The position numbers were made by a program, and so were the translations under genes. The notes beneath the pieces were generated by a model. It was not told the DNA's origin and did no database searches. It saw only the letters and a program-made list of their open reading frames with translations. Below, piece by piece: positions 29,401-37,296 of a stretch of DNA of 51,692 bases. Position 1 is the stretch's first letter. Each line of letters starts with the position of its first letter. Source of the DNA: Neoroseomonas terrae (lineage in GTDB: Bacteria > Pseudomonadota > Alphaproteobacteria > Acetobacterales > Acetobacteraceae); assembly GCF_018129025.1 (NCBI RefSeq), contig NZ_JAAEDI010000038.1, positions 1-51,692 of the forward strand. Direction: 5' to 3'.

Positions 29401-32400
29401 GGTCGATGAGGAGGGCAGCCTGGTCCTCGCGAGCCGCCGGCGCCTGGCGGACGAACCCTGGAGCCTCTCCGCCCGCGCCCGCATCACCGCCCTGCCGCGC
29501 CTGCCGGCTGCGGGGACACCGACCCCGGCCGGTCAGCGTCGCGTCACTGGACCTGAGGTGACCGCCGTGGCCGCTCGCTGCGGCCTCGATTATGGTCCCG
29601 CCTTCCGCCCGGTGACAGAGGTCCTGGCCGATGACGCGGAGGCCTGCGCCCGCGTCATGCTGCACCTTCCCGACGCCGCGCCGCGTGACCACGGCTTCAT
29701 TCTGCATCCTGTCCTGCTTGATGGCGCGCTGCAGGGGCTGATCGCCCTGCTCGCCGCGCCGGTGCGCGCCGAGGGCCAGTCGCTGGTACCGGTGCGCATC
29801 GGCCGGCTCACGGCACGACGGGGCGCGGCGCCGCCCGCCAGTGCCGACGTCGTGCTGAGGCGTCGTGGCGAGCGCTTCGTCGCCGCCGATCTCGTCCTTC
29901 ATGATGCCACCGGCACGACAGTCGCAATCGCGCAGGATGTTTGGCTGCAACGCATCCGCCTGCCCGGCAGGACAGCACCGGCCGAGCATGCCTTCCGGCT
30001 CGACCCCGTGCCCGCCGCGCCGTTTCCACCCGCCCCGGCACCCATCGAGGTCGAAGCCGCGCTGGAGGCTGCGCGCGACACGGATGCCGCGGCGGACATG
30101 ACAGAAGCAGCGCTGCTGCTGGAGGGGTTCGTGGCGTCCGCCGCCGCGAAGGCCCTACCAGGGGCGCCGCCGCTCGCCACGCCCTATCGCCGAGCGCTAT
30201 GGCAATCGCTGACGGAGGCAGGGCTTGCCGAGCAGACCGCGGCCGGCTGGCGCCTGAGCGAAGACCAGGTCCTGCCTGCTGCCCCGGAAATCTGGCGCGC
30301 AGTGCTGGCCGAACAGCCTCGTCTGGCGCTCGACATGGCATGGCTCGCGCGTGCTGCCGAAACACTTCCCGCAGCCCTGGCGGGCAGCGCCGTCCCGGCG
30401 GCGGCACCGCCGCCTGAAGCGGGTGCCTTCGCAGCGATCTCCGCGGTGATGGAGGCGGCCATCGCGCGCTTGGCGGCGGACTGGCCGGCGGAACGAGCCC
30501 TGCGGGTTCTCGACCTCGGTGCCGGCGGGCCCCTCACCCGACGCGCCATCGCAGCATTGTCGGCCAGCGGCCGGCGCGTCGAGTATCGCGCCGCCGGCGA
30601 AGCCCGGGCCGGCGCCGCGCCGCCTGCAGCCGACGGCATCGCCTTCGCCTGGTCCGGCTGGGATCCGTTGGCGAGCGCGGGCGCTCCGGAGCCTGCCGAC
30701 CTTGTTATCGGCCTCGCCACCGCGGCGCGGGGTCGTGCTGGGACGCGGCTCTGCGCCGCCCTGCGTCTGGCCTGTGCGCCGGGCGGACTGCTGCTGCTGG
30801 CCGAGCCGGCGCCGGGCCGCGTCTGGGATTTCGCGTGCGGCCAGCGCCCTGATTGGTGGGAAGGTGGAGATGGCACGCTACCCGATGCGAACACCTGGCT
30901 CGCCGCGCTGTCCCAGGCCGGCTTCGAGACCCCCGACGCGCTACGCCTGACGGCTGCGCCGTGGCCGGCGCTGCTGATCGCAGCGCGAGCCCCCTCCGTT
31001 ATCGTGGCGACACCTGCGACGGGCCGGCGCATCCTGATATGTACGGAGGCGTCCAGTTCCGCCTTGTCCATGGCGCTGCGGGCAGTGCTGCGAACCGAGG
31101 GCCATCAGGTCTCGCAACACGTGCTCGATGCCTGTCCGTCACCGCATGACATGCGCGGCGCCTTGGTCGTCGCCCTGGCTCACGCCGGTTCGGATGCCGC
31201 GGCAACGCTCGGAGCGGCGACCCGGCTCGCCGAGGCCGCGCAGGGTAGCGCGGCGGGTTTCGTGCTGGTGGGCGCTGGCGATGCGGCGCGGTCGGCGGCC
31301 ATTGCCGGCCTTGGCCGCGTGCTCGCGAACGAGATGCCGGAGTTGAAGCCGCGCCGGATCAGCCTCGACCTCAACCTGCCCGTCGATGTGGCGGCACGAC
31401 GACTGGCCGCGGAACTCGCCGGCGACGCGCCGGAGGTGATGCTGACGGCCGGCGGCCGCCACACCCCTGTCCTTTCGGCCGGGCTGCCGGAACAGTCGAT
31501 CCACGGCGCAGGCCGGCTCGCCATCGGGCAGCCGGGCCAGATCGGCACCCTTGGCTGGTTGCCGGAAGCCGACATGCCCAGTCCCGGCCCGGGCGAGGTC
31601 CGCCTCTCGGTCCGGGCCGCCGGGCTGAATTTCCGTGACCTGATGTGGGCGCAGGGCTTGCTCCCCGAGGATGCACTGATCGACGGTTTCGCCGGCCCGA
31701 CGCTCGGCATGGAATGCGCGGGCGTCGTGGAGGCCGTCGGTCCCGATGTCGCATTGAAGCCCGGGCAGGCGGTGTTCGGCTTCGCGCCGGCCGCATTCTC
31801 GTCGCGCGCGCTGACGCGCGCAGAGGCCCTGGTTCCCTTGCCCACCGGACTCGCGCCAGAAGCGGCGGCGACGGTGCCCGTCGCCTTCATCACCGCGTCT
31901 TATGCGCTTGAGACGCTGGCCCGCATCCGCCCCGGCGAACGCGTGCTGATCCATGGCGGCGCCGGCGGCGTCGGCCTCGCGGCGATACAGATTGCTCAAG
32001 CCGCCGGCGCGCTGGCTGCGGCCACTGCCGGCAGCGAGGAAAAGCGCGCCTTCCTGCGCATGGCCGGTGCAGACCTCGTGCTCGACAGCCGCGATCCGGG
32101 CTTTGCGGACCTGCTGCGCGCAGCTTGGCCCGCCGGCGTGGATGTCGTGCTGAATTCCCTGGCTGGCGAAGCGATGGAGCGCAGCCTCGGCCTGGTTGCA
32201 CCTTTCGGGCGCTTCATCGAGCTCGGCAAGCGCGACTTCGTCGAGAACCGCCGGGCGCCGCTGCGTCCTCTTCGGCGCAACGTCTCCTACTACGCCGTAG
32301 ATGCCGATGCACTGCCGCGGGCGAAGCCGGACCTCGCCGCCGCGCTGCTGGCCGACATCGCCGCCCGACTAGCCGACGGCACCCTGCTGCCGCTGCCGCA

Positions 32401-33670
32401 TACCGTCTTCGCGGCGGAGGAGGCGGAGACAGCCTTCCGAACCCTTCAGGCATCGACCCACATCGGCAAGCTGGTAATCCGCCCACCCGGTAGCGGCGGA
32501 CAGGTCACGACGGAAGCCTGGCAGCCGGATGCCGATGGGACCTATCTGGTGGTCGGCGGCGTGCAGGGATTCGGCCTCGAATGCGCGAAGTGGCTGGCAG
32601 CCGGCGGGGCGGCGCATCTCGTGCTGATCTCGCGGCGCGGCGGCACGACGCCGGGGGCTGAAGCGGCGCTACGGACGCTTGCGGCCCTCGGCGCCAGGAC
32701 GCGGATCGAGCCCTGCGATGCGAGCGACCCGGATGCTCTCGCAGCGCTGCTCTCACGTCTGCGTCGCGAGGGACCGCCGATCCGTGGCGTGGTGCACGCG
32801 GCTGCGACGTTTGCCGACGGTGCGGCAGCGAGCATGGATGCGTCGCGCTTCGCCGCCGTGCTGACTCCCAAGCTGCTCGCCGCCGAACATCTCGACCGAC
32901 TGACGGCGGAGGACCCACTACATCTGTTCCTGCTGTTCTCCTCGGCGACGACAGCCTTCGGCAATCCCGGTCAGGCCAATTACGTCGCGGCGAATGCGGC
33001 GCTGGAGGCGATCGCGCGACGCCGCGTCGCAACTGGTCACCCGGCGCTCGCCGTCGGCTGGGGCCCCATCGCGGATGCTGGTGTGCTAGCCAGCGACACC
33101 GCCACGGCCGAGACGCTCGAACGCCGCACCGGCGTTGCGCCGATGCCGGCGCAGGAAGCGCTGGCGGCCCTGCCTGCCCTGCTCGCCGCCGGCGTTCCTG
33201 TCGCGCATCTCGCGCGCGTCACCTGGGCAACGCTGTCGGCGGGCCTGCCAATCCTCTCCGAGCCAGCCTATGCCGGCGTGCGTACTGCGCGCGAAGCCGG
33301 CGCCGATGGCGCGGACCTCCGCGCCGCGCTGCGCGCCCTGCCCGCGGAGGAGGCCCGGGCGCGTCTGATCGCGCTGGCGCAGGAAGAAATCGCCCGCATC
33401 CTCCGCCTGCCGGTCGAGGCCGTGGGCGCTGACGCACCGGTCGCCGGGCTCGGCCTCGACAGCCTCGGCGGGCTTGAACTGCGGATGGCGCTGGAACGGC
33501 GGCTCGGGGTGCAGGTCCCGCTCGCCGCCGTGACGGAGGATCTGACCATCGCGATCCTCGCCGGCCGCATCGCCGGCGTGGTGCTGGAAGACAGGACGGA
33601 GCACACCGTGCAGTCGCTGATGGATGCCTATGAGCCAGCCGCCGTGGCCGCGACGGAGGGCGCGAAGTGA
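26447..33670 (+). CDS. Highly reducing type I polyketide synthase (RkpA/WcbR-like)
   Basis: A 2407-residue single-module synthase. Domains in order: KS (about 17-440; Cys187, His323, His361), AT (540-840; Ser630 in GHSVGE, His733 in YAFH, nearer the malonyl type), DH (905-1180; His930 in HRLLGEAVLP, Asp1092), a methyltransferase-like domain (1285-1530; VLDLGAGG), ER (1690-2020; GGAGGVG at 1837-1843), KR (2030-2210; Tyr2179) and ACP (about 2310-2385; Ser2339 in GLDSLGG). No thioesterase. All reducing domains look active, so an iterative enzyme making a saturated chain is likely. Similar synthases occur in Sinorhizobium rkpA and Burkholderia wcbR capsule loci (from memory). ATG 26447 is chosen because earlier in-frame codons overlap the glycosyltransferase gene. 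The stop overlaps the next gene's GTG (GTGA). Confidence 0.95.
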   Translation: MTIRTRHQRSRKPRLTAGIAIVGAACRLPGAPDLDAFWSLLAEGRDAVTTVPPDRFDQQRWGHPRRSEAGRSYTFAAGTVGDATGFDAPSFGLSPREAAEMDPQQRLLLEVTAEAFENAGWPAERLAGRNIAVFAGGSSTDYAELRLEDPSAGDRFFMTGNALSILANRIGNVFDLRGAAQTVDTACSSSLVALHLAARALADDPSLEAAVVGGVNMLLSPYSFIGFSRAGMLSPTGRCRAFDAAADGYVRGEGAGVVVLKRLADAVTDGDPIQAVLLGSGANAAGRTIGLSLPNRTAQAALMERVLVDADVAPERFLAFEAHGTGTRVGDPAESWAIGTTIARYRSTPLPVGSVKTNIGHLEAGSGMAGLLKAVLMLKKGAVPPSLHFNEPSPDIDFDGLNITVPISLTAAVPREDAVVGVNSFGFGGTNATVLLGRAPARKPVPASRARGNPPLVLSAKSEAALALLAARWRSALTGADAGRVAALARGAARHRDLAGHRLILRGQDGEAIGDAITAWANGDHRGAVSGQAVRGSTAFVFSGNGAQHEAMAREALRHNAAFRTALKSADAALSPHLGWSPLALLKRGVPTATLSGTDIAQPLLFAVQVGIVGALAAQGIRPALVLGHSVGEVAAAWCVGILTLDQAARLIVARSRHQHATRGTGRMAAIGAGADAAAPLLDACGPGLEIAAINGPTAITVAGPAAAIARLCEAAEPARISAVPLDLDYAFHAAAMDPVRDGLLADLATLAPQDGAIPMVSSVTGTALGGREAGADYWWRNLREPVQFRDAVRGAAAMGARLFIEIGPAAVLQSYLRESLRADTDGSAVLSSLTRRDPPGDPFPAIADRAVARGVDPRGGPAFVGPAERAGLPRTPFARTPTWFPRTTETAALVLPRRDHPLLGVRRDDDPGTWTNWLDTELHPWLADHRLLGEAVLPAAGMAEIALAAAAARFPEAEVLEASDLAIQRPLALEPDRSREVRTTVDEEGSLVLASRRRLADEPWSLSARARITALPRLPAAGTPTPAGQRRVTGPEVTAVAARCGLDYGPAFRPVTEVLADDAEACARVMLHLPDAAPRDHGFILHPVLLDGALQGLIALLAAPVRAEGQSLVPVRIGRLTARRGAAPPASADVVLRRRGERFVAADLVLHDATGTTVAIAQDVWLQRIRLPGRTAPAEHAFRLDPVPAAPFPPAPAPIEVEAALEAARDTDAAADMTEAALLLEGFVASAAAKALPGAPPLATPYRRALWQSLTEAGLAEQTAAGWRLSEDQVLPAAPEIWRAVLAEQPRLALDMAWLARAAETLPAALAGSAVPAAAPPPEAGAFAAISAVMEAAIARLAADWPAERALRVLDLGAGGPLTRRAIAALSASGRRVEYRAAGEARAGAAPPAADGIAFAWSGWDPLASAGAPEPADLVIGLATAARGRAGTRLCAALRLACAPGGLLLLAEPAPGRVWDFACGQRPDWWEGGDGTLPDANTWLAALSQAGFETPDALRLTAAPWPALLIAARAPSVIVATPATGRRILICTEASSSALSMALRAVLRTEGHQVSQHVLDACPSPHDMRGALVVALAHAGSDAAATLGAATRLAEAAQGSAAGFVLVGAGDAARSAAIAGLGRVLANEMPELKPRRISLDLNLPVDVAARRLAAELAGDAPEVMLTAGGRHTPVLSAGLPEQSIHGAGRLAIGQPGQIGTLGWLPEADMPSPGPGEVRLSVRAAGLNFRDLMWAQGLLPEDALIDGFAGPTLGMECAGVVEAVGPDVALKPGQAVFGFAPAAFSSRALTRAEALVPLPTGLAPEAAATVPVAFITASYALETLARIRPGERVLIHGGAGGVGLAAIQIAQAAGALAAATAGSEEKRAFLRMAGADLVLDSRDPGFADLLRAAWPAGVDVVLNSLAGEAMERSLGLVAPFGRFIELGKRDFVENRRAPLRPLRRNVSYYAVDADALPRAKPDLAAALLADIAARLADGTLLPLPHTVFAAEEAETAFRTLQASTHIGKLVIRPPGSGGQVTTEAWQPDADGTYLVVGGVQGFGLECAKWLAAGGAAHLVLISRRGGTTPGAEAALRTLAALGARTRIEPCDASDPDALAALLSRLRREGPPIRGVVHAAATFADGAAASMDASRFAAVLTPKLLAAEHLDRLTAEDPLHLFLLFSSATTAFGNPGQANYVAANAALEAIARRRVATGHPALAVGWGPIADAGVLASDTATAETLERRTGVAPMPAQEALAALPALLAAGVPVAHLARVTWATLSAGLPILSEPAYAGVRTAREAGADGADLRAALRALPAEEARARLIALAQEEIARILRLPVEAVGADAPVAGLGLDSLGGLELRMALERRLGVQVPLAAVTEDLTIAILAGRIAGVVLEDRTEHTVQSLMDAYEPAAVAATEGAK

Positions 33671-34974
33671 CCCAAGGCTTCGGCCTGTCGGCTACGGCAC
33701 GCCTCGCGCTGCTGCAGCGCCTCTCGCGTCGCAGGGAGGAGAAGGCGCCCGGCGCCGCACGCGCCTTTCGCGAATTGCCCGGCCAGCGTGACATGGAACT
33801 GATCCGAGAGGCCGCCGGGGCGCTGGGCCTCGAGAACCCGTTCTTCCGGCCCCATGAGGGCATCGCCGGCGCGACCACGAGGATCGGCAACCGCGAGCTC
33901 ATCAACTATGGCTCCTACAATTATCTCGGCCTGAACGGCGACGCGCGGGTGATGCGCGCCGCGCAGGCGGCGATCGACCGACACGGCGTCTCGGCTTCAG
34001 CGTCCCGGATGGTGTCCGGCGAGCGTCCGGGGCACGCGGCGCTTGAACAGGCGCTGGCGGCGCATTACGGCGTTGAGGCCGCGCTGGCCTTCGTGTCCGG
34101 CCATGCGACGAACGTCACCGTACTCGGCCATCTCATGGGGCCGCGCGACCTCATCCTCCATGATGCTGCAATCCACAATTCCTGCACCGAGGGGGCGCGG
34201 CTGTCGGGCGCGCGGCGTATCGCCTTCGCGCACAATGACTGGCAGGCGGCGGAGAAGGAGCTCGCCACCGCCCGCCGCGCCGCGCGCCGCGCGCTGATTG
34301 TCATCGAGGGTCACTACTCGATGGATGGCGACATCCCCGACCTGCCCCGCTTCGTCGAGATGGCCCGGCGGCACGATGCCTGGCTGATGGTCGACGAGGC
34401 GCATGGCATGGGCGTGGTGGGCCGCACCGGTCACGGCATCCACGAACACTGGGGCGTCGATGCGCGCGAGGTCGACATCTGGATGGGCACGCTGTCCAAG
34501 ACGCTGTCGGGATGCGGCGGCTACATCGCGGGCAATGCCGATCTGATCGCCTGGCTCAAGCATTCCGCACCGGGCTTCGTCTATTCGGTCGGCATGGCGC
34601 CGGCACTCGCCGCCGCCGCGCTCGAAGCGCTGGCCATCCTCCAGGCGGAGCCGGAACGCGTCGCTCGGGTGCAGCGCAATGCGGCGCTGTTCCTGCGTCT
34701 CGCGAAAGAAGCCGGGCTCGACACCGGCACCTCGGCAGGCCTCGCCATCGTGCCGGTGATCGTTGGCTCCTCGGTCGGCGCGGCGCGGCTATCGCAGGCG
34801 CTGTTCGAGCAGGGAATCAACGTCCAGCCGATCCTCTATCCGGCGGTCCCCGACAGCTCGGCGCGGCTGCGCTTCTTCCTGTCCTCAGAGCATAGCGAAG
34901 CGCAGATCCGTTCCACCATCGACGCCGTCCAGGCCGCTATGGCCGGCGCACGCCCGGCTGAGATCCCGGGCTGA
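33667..34974 (+). CDS. PLP-dependent alpha-oxoamine synthase (RkpG-like)
   Basis: A 435-residue class II aminotransferase-fold enzyme of the family of 8-amino-7-oxononanoate synthase, 2-amino-3-ketobutyrate CoA ligase and serine palmitoyltransferase. These condense an acyl thioester with an amino acid with loss of CO2. The Schiff-base lysine is Lys278 (GTLSKTLSGCGG), and Asp243/His246 in VDEAHGMGVVG hold the PLP ring. The first 60 residues are an extension beyond BioF. Its GTG overlaps the PKS stop, so the two are coupled, and the missing PKS thioesterase makes it the natural offloading enzyme. It is probably not biotin synthesis, because no other bio gene is present. The amino acid used (serine, alanine, glycine) cannot be told from sequence. 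Confidence 0.92.
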   Translation: MTQGFGLSATARLALLQRLSRRREEKAPGAARAFRELPGQRDMELIREAAGALGLENPFFRPHEGIAGATTRIGNRELINYGSYNYLGLNGDARVMRAAQAAIDRHGVSASASRMVSGERPGHAALEQALAAHYGVEAALAFVSGHATNVTVLGHLMGPRDLILHDAAIHNSCTEGARLSGARRIAFAHNDWQAAEKELATARRAARRALIVIEGHYSMDGDIPDLPRFVEMARRHDAWLMVDEAHGMGVVGRTGHGIHEHWGVDAREVDIWMGTLSKTLSGCGGYIAGNADLIAWLKHSAPGFVYSVGMAPALAAAALEALAILQAEPERVARVQRNAALFLRLAKEAGLDTGTSAGLAIVPVIVGSSVGAARLSQALFEQGINVQPILYPAVPDSSARLRFFLSSEHSEAQIRSTIDAVQAAMAGARPAEIPG

Positions 34975-35048
34975 ACGCCGCCCCGTCCCGGCTGCGCATC
35001 GCCCTGCTGACACTCGAAAGCACGGCGAGCGCGGAGGCCGCCGCGCGG

Positions 35049-35789
35049 GTGCTGCGCGAGACGCCGCACGAGGTTGTCTTGCTCGGCCTGTCGGATGCTT
35101 GGCGCGACCGGCGCGCCAGCACGCGGCGCCACCTCGCCCGATCAGGGCCGCGCATCCTGCCATGGTTGTTCGCCGAATTCGCCGCGCCGCGGCTGCTACG
35201 CGGCAACGGCGCCGTCGGCCCGCTCGGCGCCGCCGCGTTGGAGCGCAGGGTGCCGCCGACGACCACCGCCTCGGTCAACAGCGCGGCAACTCAGGGCATG
35301 CTGGAGGCGCTGCGGCCGGATCTGATCGTCACATGCCATTTCGACCAGATCCTGGCGCCCGCAACGATCGCGACCGCCCGGCTCGGCGGCATCAACCTGC
35401 ATCCGTCGCTGCTGCCGTTGCATCGCGGCCCCATGCCTTGCTTCTGGGCGGCGGCGGACGGGGGCAACGCGCATCTCGGGGTTACGGTCCATCGCCTTGT
35501 CCCTCGCATCGATGCGGGAGCGATCCTTGCGCAGCGCGCCGTGCAGCCCTTGGTGGGTGCCACGGTATCCGCCACGGCGCGGCAGCTTCACCTTGTCGGC
35601 GCGGAACTGCTCCTCCAGGTGATCGAGGACATTGCCGACGGGCGCGACCTTGGCCGCGACGTGCCGCTGCTGCCTTATCGGCCCTTCCCTACCCGGGTCG
35701 ACTTGGCAGCGGCTGCGAAGCGCGGCGTGCGGCTGACGGGCTGGGCCGACCTGCGGGCCGCGCGCGCGCTGGGCGGCACCTTGCTGTAG
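35049..35789 (+). CDS. Formyltransferase-fold protein (methionyl-tRNA/sugar N-formyltransferase family)
   Basis: At least 246 residues with the formyl_trans_N fold, which moves a formyl group from 10-formyltetrahydrofolate to an amine. The catalytic Asn-His-Asp set is visible in INLHPSLLPLHRGP and RIDAGAIL. There is no C-terminal tRNA-binding domain, so it is not Fmt. GTG 35049 is the first standard start, but the first beta strand (LRIALLTLES) is encoded upstream, in frame, back to 34962. A CTG at 34971, overlapping the previous stop, may be the real start (272 residues). Targets could be the amine made by the oxoamine synthase or an amino sugar of the capsule. Its stop lies 3 bases from the convergent LtaS-like gene. 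Confidence 0.82.
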   Translation: MLRETPHEVVLLGLSDAWRDRRASTRRHLARSGPRILPWLFAEFAAPRLLRGNGAVGPLGAAALERRVPPTTTASVNSAATQGMLEALRPDLIVTCHFDQILAPATIATARLGGINLHPSLLPLHRGPMPCFWAAADGGNAHLGVTVHRLVPRIDAGAILAQRAVQPLVGATVSATARQLHLVGAELLLQVIEDIADGRDLGRDVPLLPYRPFPTRVDLAAAAKRGVRLTGWADLRAARALGGTLL

Positions 35790-35792
35790 ACG

Positions 35793-37265
35793 TCAACTGC
35801 TGCCGAGAACCGTTCCCACCACAAGCCGGTGCAGCGACGCCGGATCCAGCGGACGCTTCCCCCCCTTCCCGAGCCTGTCGCTGCGCCAGACCAGATAATC
35901 CGTGTCCGTCCCGCCGCGGGCCGCGGGCAATGCGGGGCGATGGTCGCCGAACGCAGCCAGCACGACCGGCCTGCTGCTTTGGCGGGCCCCCGCGGCGAGC
36001 GTGCCGACCATGGCGTCCGTGGCTGCCATCCGCGCCGCCCAGCTCGCCGCGGGGTCCGGCCCTGGCCATGGCCCGTGCCCGGCGACGGTGATGGCGTAGA
36101 GCAGGGCCGGGCCACTCGCCGCAGCGAGTTCATCGGTCAACCGCGCAGCCACCGCAGCATCCGTGACGAGGCCGCTGTTCCGGGGAGCATCCGCGAAGGC
36201 CGAACCGGCCTCGAAGCGTTGGAAGCCGAGCGCCGGCAGAACGCGATCGCGGCCGAAGAAGCGCTCGTCGAACGGATGCAGACATGTTGTGGTGTAACCG
36301 GCGCCTCGCAACGCCCACGCGATGGATGAAACCGGCGCACGCGCGAAGCGGAAATAGGGGTTCAGGCGGTCCAGCCCGAGCACGCCATCAGCGAGGCCGG
36401 TCAGCACCGCGAATTCCGTCCGCATGGTGTTCGCCCCGAAGCCGGGCACGGCCAACGGCCCGTGCGCGACTGCGCCGGCGGCGAGGGCATCCCACTGCGT
36501 CAGCGCAGCAGGAACTCCAAGGCGACGAGGATCGCAGAAGGATTCGAGCTGTAACAGCAGCAGATGCGGCAGCTCCGCGGCGCGCGACGCAATGGCCGGC
36601 CGCGGGGGATGCGCCGCGCGCCGGCCGGGCCGTTCGACGGCCGCGATCCGGGCATGCAGGGCGAAGGTCGCCATCGGGCCGAAACGCGCGGTGTCCTGCG
36701 ACGGGTCGCGCGCCGGCTCCACACCGCGCAGCAGGACAAGCGGCCGCAGCAGCAGTGCCACGAGTCCTGCGGAGGCCGTCGCCAGAGCCAGGCGACCGCC
36801 CGCCCCGATCACGATCGGCGGCTCCAGCGCCAGCACCAGGGCGAAGGCGATCGCGCCCGATCCGATCCCGCCAACGATCACGGTCATCGGCACGAACGGC
36901 AGGTAGAAGCGCGGATGCGCCGCTACCTGCCATAGCAGCCCGCCATCGGTGAATGTCAGCGGCTCCCCCAGCGTGGCGCGCTTCGCCCGATCGGCAATGG
37001 CGAGGAACAGGCATAGCCCCGCCGCAAAACCGCCGGCCATGATGGGTCGCGCCGTCGCCGCGAGTAGAACCAGAAACAGTGCCGCGACGGGCGCGAGGTC
37101 CAGCAAGGCCCATGGCGACAGTCGCGACCCCGCGCCTCGCCGCAGCCAGGCCCAGAAAGGCAGCGGCACGGCAGCCCCGGCGAGAAGGTGCAGTGCGTCG
37201 CTCACGCGCGAACGGCGATACCGCAGCGCCGTCGGCGCACCCGTCCCGACCCGCACGATGCCCAC
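35793..37265 (-). CDS. LtaS-type membrane sulfatase/phosphotransferase
   Basis: An integral membrane protein of about 490 residues, with about five transmembrane helices in the first 190 residues and an alkaline-phosphatase-superfamily domain on the outer side. Metal and nucleophile positions of the lipoteichoic-acid-synthase/OpgB group are present: Glu241 (LQLESF), Thr280 (NTMRTEF), Asp441-His442 (FGDHRPAL), plus GHGPWPGP. Such enzymes move phosphoglycerol or phosphoethanolamine from phospholipids onto glycans or lipids. It follows kpsS in the minus-strand operon. The start is uncertain: GTG codons at 37265, 37256 and 37205 are possible, and 37265 has GGAG upstream. Confidence 0.8.
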   Translation of the reverse strand: MGIVRVGTGAPTALRYRRSRVSDALHLLAGAAVPLPFWAWLRRGAGSRLSPWALLDLAPVAALFLVLLAATARPIMAGGFAAGLCLFLAIADRAKRATLGEPLTFTDGGLLWQVAAHPRFYLPFVPMTVIVGGIGSGAIAFALVLALEPPIVIGAGGRLALATASAGLVALLLRPLVLLRGVEPARDPSQDTARFGPMATFALHARIAAVERPGRRAAHPPRPAIASRAAELPHLLLLQLESFCDPRRLGVPAALTQWDALAAGAVAHGPLAVPGFGANTMRTEFAVLTGLADGVLGLDRLNPYFRFARAPVSSIAWALRGAGYTTTCLHPFDERFFGRDRVLPALGFQRFEAGSAFADAPRNSGLVTDAAVAARLTDELAAASGPALLYAITVAGHGPWPGPDPAASWAARMAATDAMVGTLAAGARQSSRPVVLAAFGDHRPALPAARGGTDTDYLVWRSDRLGKGGKRPLDPASLHRLVVGTVLGSS

Positions 37266-37296
37266 GTAATCACGGCGCAACTCCGCGCATTCATAC

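Noticed and set aside
28151..29989. 612-codon minus-strand open frame inside the PKS gene
   Set aside because: Lies opposite the AT and DH domains whose catalytic residues are intact; the composition is that of an antisense shadow.
33667..34974. Reading the oxoamine synthase as biotin enzyme BioF
   Set aside because: No bioA, bioB, bioC or bioD neighbour, a long N-terminal extension, and an overlap with a PKS argue for a lipid role.
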